Program-made: the position numbers and the translations under genes
The notes under the pieces: generated by a model
Database searches by the model: none
What the model saw: the letters and a program-made list of their open reading frames with translations, nothing else
Told to the model about the DNA's origin: nothing
Part shown: positions 54,625 through 63,694 of the stretch, piece by piece
How the letters are laid out: every line of letters begins with the position of its first letter
How positions within the stretch are numbered: position 1 is the stretch's first letter
Source of the DNA: Caballeronia jiangsuensis
Lineage (GTDB): Bacteria; Pseudomonadota; Gammaproteobacteria; Burkholderiales; Burkholderiaceae
Direction: 5' to 3'
Assembly (NCBI GenBank): GCA_000648925.1
Contig: JFHF01000005.1
Span: 1 to 64,000 of the forward strand
DNA: 64,000 nucleotides

Positions 54625-54671
54625 GAATCGCTTCCTTCTTCCCTGATGCGTTTATTGCGTGCGACCGATGC

Positions 54672-55889
54672 TTACAGATTGATCAGCGTCTGATCGACGG
54701 TCTGCTGTGTCTTGATCGTCTGCGCGTTCGCCTGATAGTTGCGCTGCGCGGTGATCAGGTTCACGAGCTCGCTCGTCAGGTCCACGTTGGAGTTCTCCAC
54801 CGCGCCGCCCTGCAGCGTGCCGTGGTTGGTCGAGCCCGGCACGGAAACCTGCGCCGCGCCCGAAGCCGCCGTCTGCGCGTACACGTTGCCGCCGAGGTTC
54901 TGCAGGCCGTTCTGGTTGTTGAAGTTGGCGATCGCGATCTGGCCGAGCGCCTTGGTTTCGCCGTTCGAGTAGTTGCCCGTCAGCATGCCGTCGCTGCCGA
55001 CCGTGAAGCCCGTCAGTTCGCCCGTGCTGTTGCCGTCCTGATGCAGGTTCGTGAGGCCGCTCTTCGCGCCGTACTGCGTCGTGCCGGAGAGATCGAGCGT
55101 CAACGTCTGGGTCGCGCCGGACGTCGCGCTCGCGCCGTCGGGGATCGTGAACGAGAACGTCTTGTCCGAGGTCAGGTTGCCCGACGAATCGAACGTGACG
55201 GGGCCGAGATCCGTCTTCTGCGAAACCGGATCGCCGTAGCCCGCGAATGCTTCCCACGAGTTCGTGCCGGACTTCGTGAAGTACACCGACACCTTCTGCG
55301 TGCCGCCGACCGAGTCGTACGCATCGACCGACGTCGACGCGTTGTAGGTGTTGCCGTTGGTCGGATCGAAGTCGGCGGCTGCCTTGACGTCGTCCTGCGA
55401 GTTCAGGTTGAACGCGGCGGTGATCTTCTTGGTCGCGGTCGGCGCGATGTTCGCCGTCGGCACCGTGAGCGGCACCGTGCTCGCGCTGTTGACGACGCCG
55501 CCCGAATCCGCCGCGTAGCCCATCAGTTGCAGGCCCGACGAATTGACGATGTTGCCGGTGTTGTCGAGATGGAACACGCCGTTGCGCGAGTACACGACCG
55601 AGCCGTTGTTCGACAACTGATAGAAACCGTTGCCGTTGATCGCGACGTCGAGCGCCTGATTGGTCGTGGTGATCGTGCCTTGCGAAAACTGCTGCTGCAC
55701 TTCGGCGAGACGCGTGCCGATGCCGATCTGGTTGCTGACGGCCGTGGCCATCGAGTTCGCGTACATGTCGGCGAATTGCGCCGCGCCTTGCTTGAAGCCG
55801 ACCGTGTTCGCGTTCGCGATGTTGTTGCCGATCACGTCGAGATCGCTCGATGCAGCGCCCAGACCGCTCAGTGCTTGTTGGTAACTCAT
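54672..55889 (-). CDS. flgE: Flagellar hook protein FlgE
   Basis: 405 residues from [47 protein letters not shown]. The D1 entry is [29 protein letters not shown], and the C-terminus is [40 protein letters not shown]. Twelve extra open codons upstream are ignored because AGTTACC/ATG context and family alignment favour this ATG. Confidence 0.96.
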   Translation of the reverse strand: MSYQQALSGLGAASSDLDVIGNNIANANTVGFKQGAAQFADMYANSMATAVSNQIGIGTRLAEVQQQFSQGTITTTNQALDVAINGNGFYQLSNNGSVVYSRNGVFHLDNTGNIVNSSGLQLMGYAADSGGVVNSASTVPLTVPTANIAPTATKKITAAFNLNSQDDVKAAADFDPTNGNTYNASTSVDAYDSVGGTQKVSVYFTKSGTNSWEAFAGYGDPVSQKTDLGPVTFDSSGNLTSDKTFSFTIPDGASATSGATQTLTLDLSGTTQYGAKSGLTNLHQDGNSTGELTGFTVGSDGMLTGNYSNGETKALGQIAIANFNNQNGLQNLGGNVYAQTAASGAAQVSVPGSTNHGTLQGGAVENSNVDLTSELVNLITAQRNYQANAQTIKTQQTVDQTLINL

Positions 55890-55938
55890 TTGATGTTTCT
55901 CCGTGACGAGACCACGCTCGTCCAAAATGAATGTGGAA

Positions 55939-56658
55939 TCAGAGGATCGAAGCGACGCCCGTCAGCGCGACCGTCGAGCCGTTCGAGAGCTTGAGACCCG
56001 GCGCACCGCCCGACATCTGCACGACGCTTTGCACCTGCGAAGCCGACAGCGTCGTCGCGGTCGCCTGCTGGCCGTTGATCGTGCCTTGCGCGGTGATCGT
56101 GTAGCTGCCGTCGGCGAGCGTGGCGCCCTTCGAATCGACCGGCGTCCAGCCCGTCACCGGCACGACGCCTGCGCCCTGCGCGCCGAGATCGAGCGTGTTG
56201 ACGATCTGGCCCGACGAGTTCTTCACGACGATCTGCAGGTCGCTCACGTCGCTCGCCAGTTGCACGCCGAAGCTCGACGACGCGCCCTTCGACACGGTCA
56301 CGCCGTTGCCCGCCGCGAGCACGTTCGAGCCGATGAGCAGCGCGGCCTGCGTCTGCTGGCCGGCGGAAAGCTGCGTCGCGAGCGAGGACAGCGACGTGTT
56401 CAACTGGCCGATGCCCGACACCGTGTTGATCTGCGCGAGCTGCGAGGTCATCTGCGAGCTGTCGGCGGGATTGGTCGGGTCCTGGTTCTTCAACTGCGTC
56501 ACGAGCAGCGTGAGGAAAGTGTTCTGCAGATCCTGCGCCGACGTGCCCGACGTGGATGACGTCGACGAACTCGACGACGACGCGCCGTTCATGGTGTCGA
56601 GCAGCGTCTGCGAGACGGTCGTGCCGTTGCTGCCGATAGTGGTGCTGGAGGAGCTCAC
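55939..56658 (-). CDS. flgD: Flagellar hook assembly scaffold FlgD
   Basis: 239 residues. A Ser/Thr-rich N-terminus, then LQNTFLTLLVTQLKNQDPTNPADSSQMTSQLAQINTVSGIGQLNTSL, the conserved FlgD segment, and an Ig-like C-terminal half with DLQIVVKNSSGQIVNTLDLGAQGAGVVPVTGWTPVDSKGATLADGSYTI. Full length. Confidence 0.95.
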   Translation of the reverse strand: MSSSSTTIGSNGTTVSQTLLDTMNGASSSSSSTSSTSGTSAQDLQNTFLTLLVTQLKNQDPTNPADSSQMTSQLAQINTVSGIGQLNTSLSSLATQLSAGQQTQAALLIGSNVLAAGNGVTVSKGASSSFGVQLASDVSDLQIVVKNSSGQIVNTLDLGAQGAGVVPVTGWTPVDSKGATLADGSYTITAQGTINGQQATATTLSASQVQSVVQMSGGAPGLKLSNGSTVALTGVASIL

Positions 56659-56681
56659 GTGGTGTTCCTTAAGTTTCTCGA

Positions 56682-57107
56682 TCAGGTTCCGATGGTCAAA
56701 GTCTTGAGCATCAATTGCTTGGCGGTATTGAGCGTCTCGACGTTCGCCTGATAGGAACGCGACGCGGAAATCATGTTGACCATCTCCTGCACCGGATCGA
56801 CGTTGGGCAGCGTCACGTAGCCGTCCGCGTTCGCCGCCGGGTTGCTCGGGTCGTAGCTGGTCTTCATCGGGCTCGGATCGTCGATCACGCCGGTCACCTG
56901 CACGCCGCCGACCTGCTGGCCCGACGCGGTGCGCGCGCCGCCGAGCGGATCGACCGCGAACACGACCTGCTTCGCCTTGTACGGCTGGCCGTCCGGGCCG
57001 GTCGTGCTGTCCGCGTTCGCGAGGTTCGACGCGGTGACGTTCAGGCGCTGCGCCTGAGCGGACATCGCCGAGCCGGCGACGTTGAAGATGTTCATCAAAG
57101 AGGGCAT
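56682..57107 (-). CDS. flgC: Flagellar proximal rod protein FlgC
   Basis: 141 residues: [109 protein letters not shown]. Normal length, 9 bp after flgB. Confidence 0.96.
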   Translation of the reverse strand: MPSLMNIFNVAGSAMSAQAQRLNVTASNLANADSTTGPDGQPYKAKQVVFAVDPLGGARTASGQQVGGVQVTGVIDDPSPMKTSYDPSNPAANADGYVTLPNVDPVQEMVNMISASRSYQANVETLNTAKQLMLKTLTIGT

Positions 57108-57116
57108 CGCTGTTCC

Positions 57117-57596
57117 TTAACTGTTCGATGTGATCGCCGAGAGCATCGACTTGATCTGCGACGACAGCACCGTCATGCCCGCCTCGAAGTGCAGCGCGTT
57201 GTCCGCGAACTGCACGCGCTCGGCGTCGAGGTCGACCGTGTTGCCGTCGAGCGACGGCTGGTTCGGCACGCGATAGGCGAGCTTGCCGTAGTCGTCGCTC
57301 GAACCGCCCGATGCCGAAAGCGTCGACGTGCCGCCCATGTGGCCCTTGGCCGTCGCGGCCAGGCCGCCGCTCATGCTCACGCTGACCGGTTGCGCCATCT
57401 TGAGCGTCGTGTTGTTCGTCGCGCCGCCGCCCTGCTTGAGCGCACCCGCGAGCGCGCTCGAGAAATCGACGTCGCGCGCCTTGTAGCCGGGCGTGTCGGC
57501 GTTGGCGATATTCGACGACAGCAATTCCTGCCGATACGCGCGCACATCGAGCGCCTCACGGCCAAAAGCGAATTCCTTGTCGAGTCTGTCTAACAT
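57117..57596 (-). CDS. flgB: Flagellar proximal rod protein FlgB
   Basis: 159 residues from MLDRLDKEFAFGREALDVRAYRQELLSSNIANADTPGYKARDVDFSSAL, ending DLDAERVQFADNALHFEAGMTVLSSQIKSMLSAITSNS. Fifteen further open codons upstream are ignored. First gene of flgBCDEFGHIJ and divergent from flgA with a shared operator-like motif. Confidence 0.95.
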   Translation of the reverse strand: MLDRLDKEFAFGREALDVRAYRQELLSSNIANADTPGYKARDVDFSSALAGALKQGGGATNNTTLKMAQPVSVSMSGGLAATAKGHMGGTSTLSASGGSSDDYGKLAYRVPNQPSLDGNTVDLDAERVQFADNALHFEAGMTVLSSQIKSMLSAITSNS

Positions 57597-57676
57597 TGCG
57601 GTTTCTCCTGTCGGCAGCGCCGAGGCCTTTTTGCATGACACGAATCTTAGGAGCGGCGCGCAAGAACTAATCCGAC

Positions 57677-57704
57677 GAATAACCGGGAAACGGGGCCTCT
57701 ATTC
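57677..57704. promoter_or_regulatory. Candidate FlhDC operator between flgB and flgA
   Basis: GAATAACCGGG-AAACGGGG-CCTCTATTC, 28 bp; the best of the five motifs, with GAATA/TATTC ends exactly inverted. It lies 80 bp from the flgB start and 95 bp from the flgA start. Confidence 0.65.
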
Positions 57705-57799
57705 GACGCTTGCCCGCGCCCGCCGATATCTAGAATTCGTTTCGTTGGAAGTTGCCGCGTGTTTTCGCGGCTCGATCGGATCAGGTACGGAGAAAGTTG

Positions 57800-59086
57800 A
57801 TGAGCAGGTCGGCGAAGCGTGCATCGAACCCCACGGCTCGCGTCGCAGCGACGTTCGCGCGCCGCACGCTGGGCGCATCCCTTTTCATGGGCGTCGCTCT
57901 GCTCGCGCAGGCCCAGCAGAGCGACGGCCCGATCGTCATTCCGGGCAACGCCGAGACCAATCCGGCCGCGGCCGCCGATATGGCGAAGAGCCTGAATGCG
58001 CCCGTTTCGCGCGCATCGGCTCCCGTCGCGGCAATGCCCGCGTCTGAAATCGCGCGTGCGAGCGGCTATCGCGCCGCGACCAAAGCCGCCGACGCCGCGA
58101 TGCGCAACGCCGCGCTCGAACTCGACGCCCGCGCCGACGCCGCCGATGAATCGATGAACGATGCGAGCGGCATGATCGTGATTCCCGGCCCGAGCGAAGC
58201 GAAGCCCGCGCGCGCGGCCGCTGCTCCGGCCCCCGCGCTCGTCAGGGCGCCCGCGCTTTCTCCATCGCGCGATGTGACGCCTGTCGTCGTGACGCGCGAC
58301 GATGGCATCGCTCGCGCCACGAATGCGAAACCCGTCGTGGCGAGTCCTGCGACGCCCGTCGCCGGCGCCGCTTCGCCGATGAGGCGCGTGAGCTTCAATC
58401 CATCGGCGGCAGTAGCCGCGCCCGTCGCCGCCGCGTTGCCGCAAGCGCCGGGCGCGCCCGCGACGATGCAGGACGGCGAATCGATCCGCGTCGCCGCGCT
58501 CGGTTTTCTGCAGCAGCAGGCGGCCGGCTTGCCGGGCAAGGTCGAAATCACCGTCACACCCGTTTTCCCGCGCGGCCTCGCCGCCTGTTCCGCGCTCGAT
58601 CCGTTCATGCCGACTGGCGCGCGCCTCTGGGGCCGTATGACCGTCGGCGTGCGCTGCGTCGGCGAGCGCCCGTGGACGCTCTACGTGCAGGCGCGCGTAT
58701 CGATCAACGCCACTTTCTATACAGCCGCACGCGCCATCGCGCCGGGCGAAGTGCTGAGCAACGCCGATCTGGTCGCCCGCGACGGCGACATCACCGCGAT
58801 GCCGCAGGCCATCGTCACCGATCCGGCGCAGGCCGTCGGCGCGGTCGCGCTGTCGCGCGTGCCCGCGGGCCTGCCGCTGCGCACCGACATGCTGCGCGCG
58901 GCAAGCTCGGTGGCGATCGGCCAGAGCGTGCATGTGGTCGCCAGCGGCTCCGGCTTTTCGATTTCGGCCGAAGGCACCGCGATGAACAACGCGGCGCCCG
59001 GCCAGCAAGTACGTGTAAAAACTGCCGGCGGTCAGATCATCACCGGCATATTGAAGGACAGTCAGACGGTGGAAATCGCCCTCTGA
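57800..59086 (+). CDS. flgA: Flagellar P-ring chaperone FlgA with long N-terminal extension
   Basis: Periplasmic chaperone for FlgI. 428 residues, about twice the enteric length. A signal-like N-terminus (LGASLFMGVALLAQAQQ, about 25-41) is followed by about 190 residues rich in Ala/Pro/Arg, twice containing GPIVIPG-like motifs (DGPIVIPGN and GMIVIPGPS). The conserved part begins near 235 with ESIRVAALGFLQQQAAGLPGKVEITVTPVFPRG and ends with the SAF-like domain APGEVLSNADLVARDGDITAMPQAIV...VGQSVHVVASGSGFSISAEGTAMNNAAPGQQVRVKTAGGQIITGIL. Confidence 0.92.
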   Translation: MSRSAKRASNPTARVAATFARRTLGASLFMGVALLAQAQQSDGPIVIPGNAETNPAAAADMAKSLNAPVSRASAPVAAMPASEIARASGYRAATKAADAAMRNAALELDARADAADESMNDASGMIVIPGPSEAKPARAAAAPAPALVRAPALSPSRDVTPVVVTRDDGIARATNAKPVVASPATPVAGAASPMRRVSFNPSAAVAAPVAAALPQAPGAPATMQDGESIRVAALGFLQQQAAGLPGKVEITVTPVFPRGLAACSALDPFMPTGARLWGRMTVGVRCVGERPWTLYVQARVSINATFYTAARAIAPGEVLSNADLVARDGDITAMPQAIVTDPAQAVGAVALSRVPAGLPLRTDMLRAASSVAIGQSVHVVASGSGFSISAEGTAMNNAAPGQQVRVKTAGGQIITGILKDSQTVEIAL

Positions 59087-59209
59087 AGAGGGCTTATGTT
59101 CGGTTCCCCACGCTTGTTTCATTTTGTTTCAAATGCGCTGAATGCCCGCCTGACAAGGCTTTGAGGGCGATGAGCGCGCCGAACGGCGGTTGCGGTTCCA
59201 TCGGCAGGG

Positions 59210-59237
59210 TAAAGTTTTCAAGCTCCCTCGCCGTTAA
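59210..59237 (+). promoter_or_regulatory. Sigma-28 (FliA) promoter of flgM
   Basis: TAAAGTTT at 59210-59217 and GCCGTTAA at 59230-59237, with 16 nt between TAAA and the -10 instead of 15; 20 bp before the flgM ATG. It would add late-class expression to flgM-flgN, as in enteric bacteria. Confidence 0.65.
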
Positions 59238-59257
59238 AGGACTCAACACGTTCGGGA

Positions 59258-59593
59258 ATGGACATCGTGAAGATCGATACGACTAGCAACACCACACTGG
59301 CAGGCCTTCAAGACAACCTGCAACGCGCGTCGCAAAACGATGCGAAGGGCGCCGCGAGCACCGTGCAGCAATCGGGCACGAGCACGGCGAAGAATTCGAC
59401 GGTGAGCCTGTCGTCGCTGTCGACGGACCTGCGCGCATCGAACAGCTCGGACATCGACACGGCGAAAGTCGAGTCGATCAAGGCCGCGATCCGCGACGGC
59501 AGCCTGAAGATGGACACGAGCAAGATCGCCGACGGCATTCTGAGCACCGCCCGCGACCTGCTGCAAACGAGAACCCCGCCGACCGGCGGCTGA
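59258..59593 (+). CDS. flgM: Anti-sigma-28 factor FlgM
   Basis: 111 residues, mostly disordered Ser/Thr/Ala-rich at the N-terminus. A C-terminal sigma-binding region reads STDLRASNSSDIDTAKVESIKAAIRDGSLKMDTSKIADGILSTARDLL, the FlgM signature (V-x-x-I-x-x-A-I-x-x-G-x-Y/L). It holds FliA inactive until the hook is complete and is then exported. Confidence 0.93.
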   Translation: MDIVKIDTTSNTTLAGLQDNLQRASQNDAKGAASTVQQSGTSTAKNSTVSLSSLSTDLRASNSSDIDTAKVESIKAAIRDGSLKMDTSKIADGILSTARDLLQTRTPPTGG

Positions 59594-59693
59594 ACGCAGT
59601 GACCCGGCCGCGCCTTGCGAGAAACAGGCGCGCGGCGGCAAGCGGCGTTCATGGCACCGGCGGCTTTTGTGAAACCGCTATTCGAGCGATGCA

Positions 59694-60128
59694 ATGAGAG
59701 ACGCCCTGCTTGCCACTGTCACCGAAGAAGTCGCCGCTGTTCTGGCCTTCGAATCCCTCCTCGTCGATGAGGAAAAAGCGCTGATCGCGGCGCAACCGCT
59801 GCCGGCGCTGCCTGGAATCATCGAGCACAAGACCGCGCTCACCGAGCGTATCTCCGCGCTCGAACAGGCACGCGACGAGCAGTTGAACGCGCTCGGTTTC
59901 CCCGGCGGCTTCGTCGGCATGGAAGCCGCCGCCGCGGACGACGACGCGATCGCCGCGCAATGGGCGCTCTTGACCGCCGCCGCGCGTCGCGCGAAACAAG
60001 GCAACAACAACAACGGCGTCCTGATCCGCACGCGCATGGAATACAACCGCAAGGCGCTCGCCGCTTTGCAGGTCGCGCCGTCGAAGAGCGGCTTCTACGG
60101 CCCGGATGGCCGCGTACCCGGCGCCTGA
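59694..60128 (+). CDS. flgN: Flagellar chaperone FlgN
   Basis: 144-residue helical cytoplasmic chaperone for FlgK and FlgL: MRDALLATVTEEVAAVLAFESLLVDEEKALIAAQPLPALPGIIEHKTALTERISALEQARDEQL with a C-terminal YNRKALAALQVAPSKSGFYGPDGR, which matches the conserved FlgN end. Follows flgM by 100 bp. Confidence 0.92.
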   Translation: MRDALLATVTEEVAAVLAFESLLVDEEKALIAAQPLPALPGIIEHKTALTERISALEQARDEQLNALGFPGGFVGMEAAAADDDAIAAQWALLTAAARRAKQGNNNNGVLIRTRMEYNRKALAALQVAPSKSGFYGPDGRVPGA

Positions 60129-60207
60129 TCACCGTTTTGCGCATTCCGAACGGCGCGTGCTTCCCGCGAGGCACGCGCCGCTTTCGTTTCCCGCGCTTTC
60201 ATCTACC

Positions 60208-60235
60208 GAATAACCCCCTTTTCCCCGGCTTTATC
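60208..60235 (+). promoter_or_regulatory. Candidate FlhDC operator of flhB
   Basis: GAATAACCCCC-TTTTCCCCG-GCTTTATC, 28 bp, 102 bp before the flhB start. The left half matches the flgB/flgA and fliL copies exactly over GAATAACC; the right half is weaker. GCAATAATCG at 60261-60270 may hold a -10. Confidence 0.55.
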
Positions 60236-60337
60236 CGCCGATGGCCGCTCGACGCCTTCCGCAATAATCGCTTTCATCCAAAAGCGGCTTCGCGCCGCTC
60301 GCATGTGCAAACGATGGAAGCAACGGAGTAAGGCCCG

Positions 60338-61546
60338 GTGGCAGAAGAAAGCGATCTCGAAAAAACCGAATCAGCCACTCCCAAGCGCCTGGAAAAGGCG
60401 CGGGAGGAAGGCCAGGTTGCGCGTTCGCGGGAACTCGCGTCGTTCGCGTTGCTGGCGGCGGGATTTTTCGGCGTGTGGGGTTTGTCGGGGCCGATCAGTC
60501 AGCATTTGCAGTCGATTCTGCGCGGCGCGTTCACCTTCGATCACGCGACCGTGCTCGACTCGCGCCAGATGATGATCGGCGCGGCGAACGCGGGCAAGGA
60601 AGGGATGTTCGCGGTCCTGCCGGTTCTGCTGCTGACGGGTTTCGCCGCGCTCGCCGCGCCGATGGCGCTCGGCGGCTGGCTCATCACGACGAAGCCGCTC
60701 GCGCCGAACTTCGGCCGTCTGAATCCGATCAGCGGTCTCGGCAAGATTTTCTCGGTGCAAGGACCGGTTCAGCTCGGCATGTCGATGCTGAAGACGATCG
60801 TCGTCGGCGGCATGGCGGGCTCGGCGATCTGGAGCCGCAAGGCCGAAGTGCTCGGCCTTCTGACGAAGCCGCTCGATCTCGCGCTCGCCGATGCGATGCA
60901 CCTGATCTTCGTGTGCTGCGGCATGGCGATCGGCGGGCTCTTTCTCGTCGCGGCCGTCGACGTGCCGTATCAGCTCTACTCGCACGCGAAGAAGCTGCGC
61001 ATGACGAAGGAAGAAGTGAAGCGCGAGCACAAGGAAAACGAAGGCGATCCGCACATCAAGGGCAAGATTCGCGCACAGCAGCGCGCGGCCGCCCGCCGCC
61101 GCATGATGCAGGCGATTCCGACCGCCGACGTGATCGTCACGAACCCGACGCACTTCGCCGTCGCGCTGAAGTACGCCGATGGCCAGATGCGCGCGCCGAA
61201 GGTCGTCGCGAAGGGCGTGAATCTGGTGGCGGGGCGCATCCGCGAATTGGGCCGCGAGCACAACGTGCCGCTGCTCGAAGCGCCGCCGCTGGCGCGCGCG
61301 CTGTATCACAACGTCGAGATCAATCGCGAGATTCCGGGCGCGCTCTACGGCGCGGTGGCGCAGGTGCTGGCGTGGGTCTACCAGCTCAAGCGCTACAAGG
61401 AAGATGGCGGCGTGAAGCCGGACGAACCGTCCGATCTCGACGTGCCGAAGGAACTCGACAAAGGCGGCGTATCCGACGCCGACGCCGATCAGGAAGCCGC
61501 AGAGGCCCTGGCTGGCGACAACACTGACAATGGAGCCGCCGCATGA
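60338..61546 (+). CDS. flhB: Flagellar export switch protein FlhB
   Basis: 402 residues, starting with GTG. N-terminal AEESDLEKTESATPKRLEKAREEGQVARSRELASFALL, four membrane helices between about 32 and 215, then the cytoplasmic domain with the autocleavage motif in ADVIVTNPTHFAVALKYADGQMRAPKVVAKG (NPTH near 268). It ends with an acidic tail. Its C-terminal domain is paralogous to the fhlB-like gene at 28511-28825. Overlaps flhA by 4 nt. Confidence 0.96.
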   Translation: MAEESDLEKTESATPKRLEKAREEGQVARSRELASFALLAAGFFGVWGLSGPISQHLQSILRGAFTFDHATVLDSRQMMIGAANAGKEGMFAVLPVLLLTGFAALAAPMALGGWLITTKPLAPNFGRLNPISGLGKIFSVQGPVQLGMSMLKTIVVGGMAGSAIWSRKAEVLGLLTKPLDLALADAMHLIFVCCGMAIGGLFLVAAVDVPYQLYSHAKKLRMTKEEVKREHKENEGDPHIKGKIRAQQRAAARRRMMQAIPTADVIVTNPTHFAVALKYADGQMRAPKVVAKGVNLVAGRIRELGREHNVPLLEAPPLARALYHNVEINREIPGALYGAVAQVLAWVYQLKRYKEDGGVKPDEPSDLDVPKELDKGGVSDADADQEAAEALAGDNTDNGAAA

Positions 61547-63651
61547 ACGCGCGCGCTGGATTTTTCGCCAAACGGCCCGACGCGCTGGGCACGCAGAACT
61601 TGCGAGCCCTCGCCGGCCCGATCCTGATCTGCATGATCTTGGGCATGATGATTCTGCCCTTGCCGGCGTTCCTGCTCGATCTGCTGTTCACCTTCAACAT
61701 CGCGCTCGCGGTGATGGTGCTGCTCGTCAGCATGTACACGCAAAAACCGCTCGACTTCGCGGCGTTCCCGAGCGTGCTGCTGTTCTCGACGCTGCTGCGC
61801 CTGTCGCTGAACGTCGCGTCGACGCGTATCGTGCTGCTCGAAGGCCACACCGGCCCGGATGCCGCGGGTCAGGTGATCGAATCGTTCGGGCACTTTCTCG
61901 TCGGCGGGAACTTCGCGGTCGGGATCGTCGTGTTCGTGATTCTGATGATCATCAACTTCATGGTGATCACGAAGGGCGCGGGGCGGATCGCGGAAGTGGG
62001 CGCGCGCTTCACCCTCGACGCGATGCCCGGCAAGCAGATGGCCATCGATGCCGATCTGAACGCCGGTCTCATCAACGAAGAAACCGCGAAGAAGCGCCGC
62101 CAGAGCGTGGCGCAGGAAGCCGAGTTCTACGGCTCGATGGACGGTGCGAGCAAGTTCGTGCGCGGCGATGCGATCGCCGGCCTCTTGATCATGGTGATCA
62201 ACGTGGTGGGCGGGCTGATCGTCGGCATGCTCCAGCACGACATGGACTTCGCGCACGCGGCGACGAACTACACGCTGCTTACTATCGGCGATGGCCTCGT
62301 CGCGCAGATTCCGTCGCTCATCATCTCGACGGCGGCGGGCGTGATCGTCTCGCGCGTCGCGACCGAAGAGGACATCGGCACGCAGCTTACTGGCCAGTTG
62401 TTCCAGAATCCGCGCGTGCTGATGATCACGGGCGTAATCATCGGCATCATGGGTCTGATTCCGGGCATGCCGCACTTCGCGTTCATGCTGCTCGGCGGCG
62501 GTCTCATCTACGGCGCGCGTTCGATGAACAAGCGCGCCGAAGCGAAGAAGAAAGCGGGCGCCGTCACCGATGTGACGCCGCTCACGGCAAGCGCGGCGGC
62601 CGCGTCGGCGGAGAATGCGGAAGCGAGCTGGGAAGATGTATCGCTCATCGATCCGCTCGGGCTGGAAGTGGGCTATCGGCTGATTCCGCTCGTCGATCGC
62701 AACAGCGACGGTGAACTGCTCAAGCGCATCAAGGGCATTCGCAAGAAGTTCGCGCAGGAAATCGGGTTTCTGCCGCCGGTCATTCATATTCGCGACAATC
62801 TCGAACTTCGGCCGAATGGCTATCGCATTGCGCTGAAGGGCGTCGAGGTGGGTGTCGGCGAAGCGTTCCCGGGCCAGTGGCTCGCGATCAATCCGGGGCA
62901 GGTGTCGGCCGCGCTGCCGGGCACGCAGACGCAGGACCCGGCGTTCGGCCTGCCGGCGGTGTGGATCGACACGAATCTGCGCGAGCAGGCTCAGGTCTAT
63001 GGCTATACGGTCGTCGATGCGAGCACGGTCGTCGCGACGCACTTGAATCATCTCGTGGTGACGCACGCGGCCGAGTTGCTCGGGCGTCAGGAAGTGCAGG
63101 CGCTGCTGGAGCGCATCGGCAAGGACACGCCGTCGCTCACGGACGATCTGGTGCCGAAGGTGCTGTCGCTCACGACGCTGCAGAAGGTGTTACAGAACCT
63201 GCTCGACGAAAGCGTGCCGATCCGCGACATGCGCACGATCCTCGACGCGTTGCAGGAGCACGCGCCGCGCATCTCCGATCCGTACGATCTCACGGCGGCG
63301 GTGCGTCTCGCGCTGGGCCGCGCGATCACGCAGCAGTGGTATCCGGGCGCCGACGATTTACAGGTGATGGGCCTCGATCCGACGCTGGAACGTGTGTTGT
63401 CGCAGGCTTTGTCGACGGGGACGAATCCCGGGCTCGAACCGGGCCTCGCGCAGACGTTGATGAACTCGACGCAGAACGCGATCATGCGTCAGCAGAATCT
63501 GGGCTTGCCGCCGGTGTTGCTCGTGCAGCATTCGCTGCGTGCGATGCTGGCGAGGTTCCTGCGCAGAAGTCTGCCGCAGTTGAAGGTGCTGTCTTATGCG
63601 GAAGTGCCGGATACCAGAAATGTGAAGGTGGTGAATTTGATTGGGGCGTGA
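61543..63651 (+). CDS. flhA: Flagellar export gate protein FlhA
   Basis: 702 residues: eight membrane helices in residues 25-330, with SLNVASTRIVLLEGHTGPDAAGQVIESFGHFLVGGNFAVG and the FHIPEP region GARFTLDAMPGKQMAIDADLNAGLINEETAKKRR. A large cytoplasmic domain then binds export chaperones and includes LRDNLELRPNGYRI-type IRDNLELRPNGYRIALKGVEVG. Full length. No flhF, flhG or fliA follows; the next gene is the convergent sdaA. Confidence 0.97.
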   Translation: MNARAGFFAKRPDALGTQNLRALAGPILICMILGMMILPLPAFLLDLLFTFNIALAVMVLLVSMYTQKPLDFAAFPSVLLFSTLLRLSLNVASTRIVLLEGHTGPDAAGQVIESFGHFLVGGNFAVGIVVFVILMIINFMVITKGAGRIAEVGARFTLDAMPGKQMAIDADLNAGLINEETAKKRRQSVAQEAEFYGSMDGASKFVRGDAIAGLLIMVINVVGGLIVGMLQHDMDFAHAATNYTLLTIGDGLVAQIPSLIISTAAGVIVSRVATEEDIGTQLTGQLFQNPRVLMITGVIIGIMGLIPGMPHFAFMLLGGGLIYGARSMNKRAEAKKKAGAVTDVTPLTASAAAASAENAEASWEDVSLIDPLGLEVGYRLIPLVDRNSDGELLKRIKGIRKKFAQEIGFLPPVIHIRDNLELRPNGYRIALKGVEVGVGEAFPGQWLAINPGQVSAALPGTQTQDPAFGLPAVWIDTNLREQAQVYGYTVVDASTVVATHLNHLVVTHAAELLGRQEVQALLERIGKDTPSLTDDLVPKVLSLTTLQKVLQNLLDESVPIRDMRTILDALQEHAPRISDPYDLTAAVRLALGRAITQQWYPGADDLQVMGLDPTLERVLSQALSTGTNPGLEPGLAQTLMNSTQNAIMRQQNLGLPPVLLVQHSLRAMLARFLRRSLPQLKVLSYAEVPDTRNVKVVNLIGA

Positions 63652-63679
63652 GCTTGTCTCGCTCCGAGCGTGGACAAGC
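63652..63679. terminator. Hairpin between flhA and sdaA
   Basis: GCTTGTC, TCGCTC, short loop, GAGCG, GACAAGC form a long stem directly after the flhA stop and 16 bp from the convergent sdaA stop. No T run, so termination strength is uncertain. Confidence 0.6.
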
Positions 63680-63694
63680 AGTTCACGTCCCGCC

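Noticed and set aside
60976..61263. Whether flhB might be split or frameshifted
   Set aside because: The frame is continuous through the four membrane helices, the NPTH motif and the acidic tail, and couples normally to flhA.
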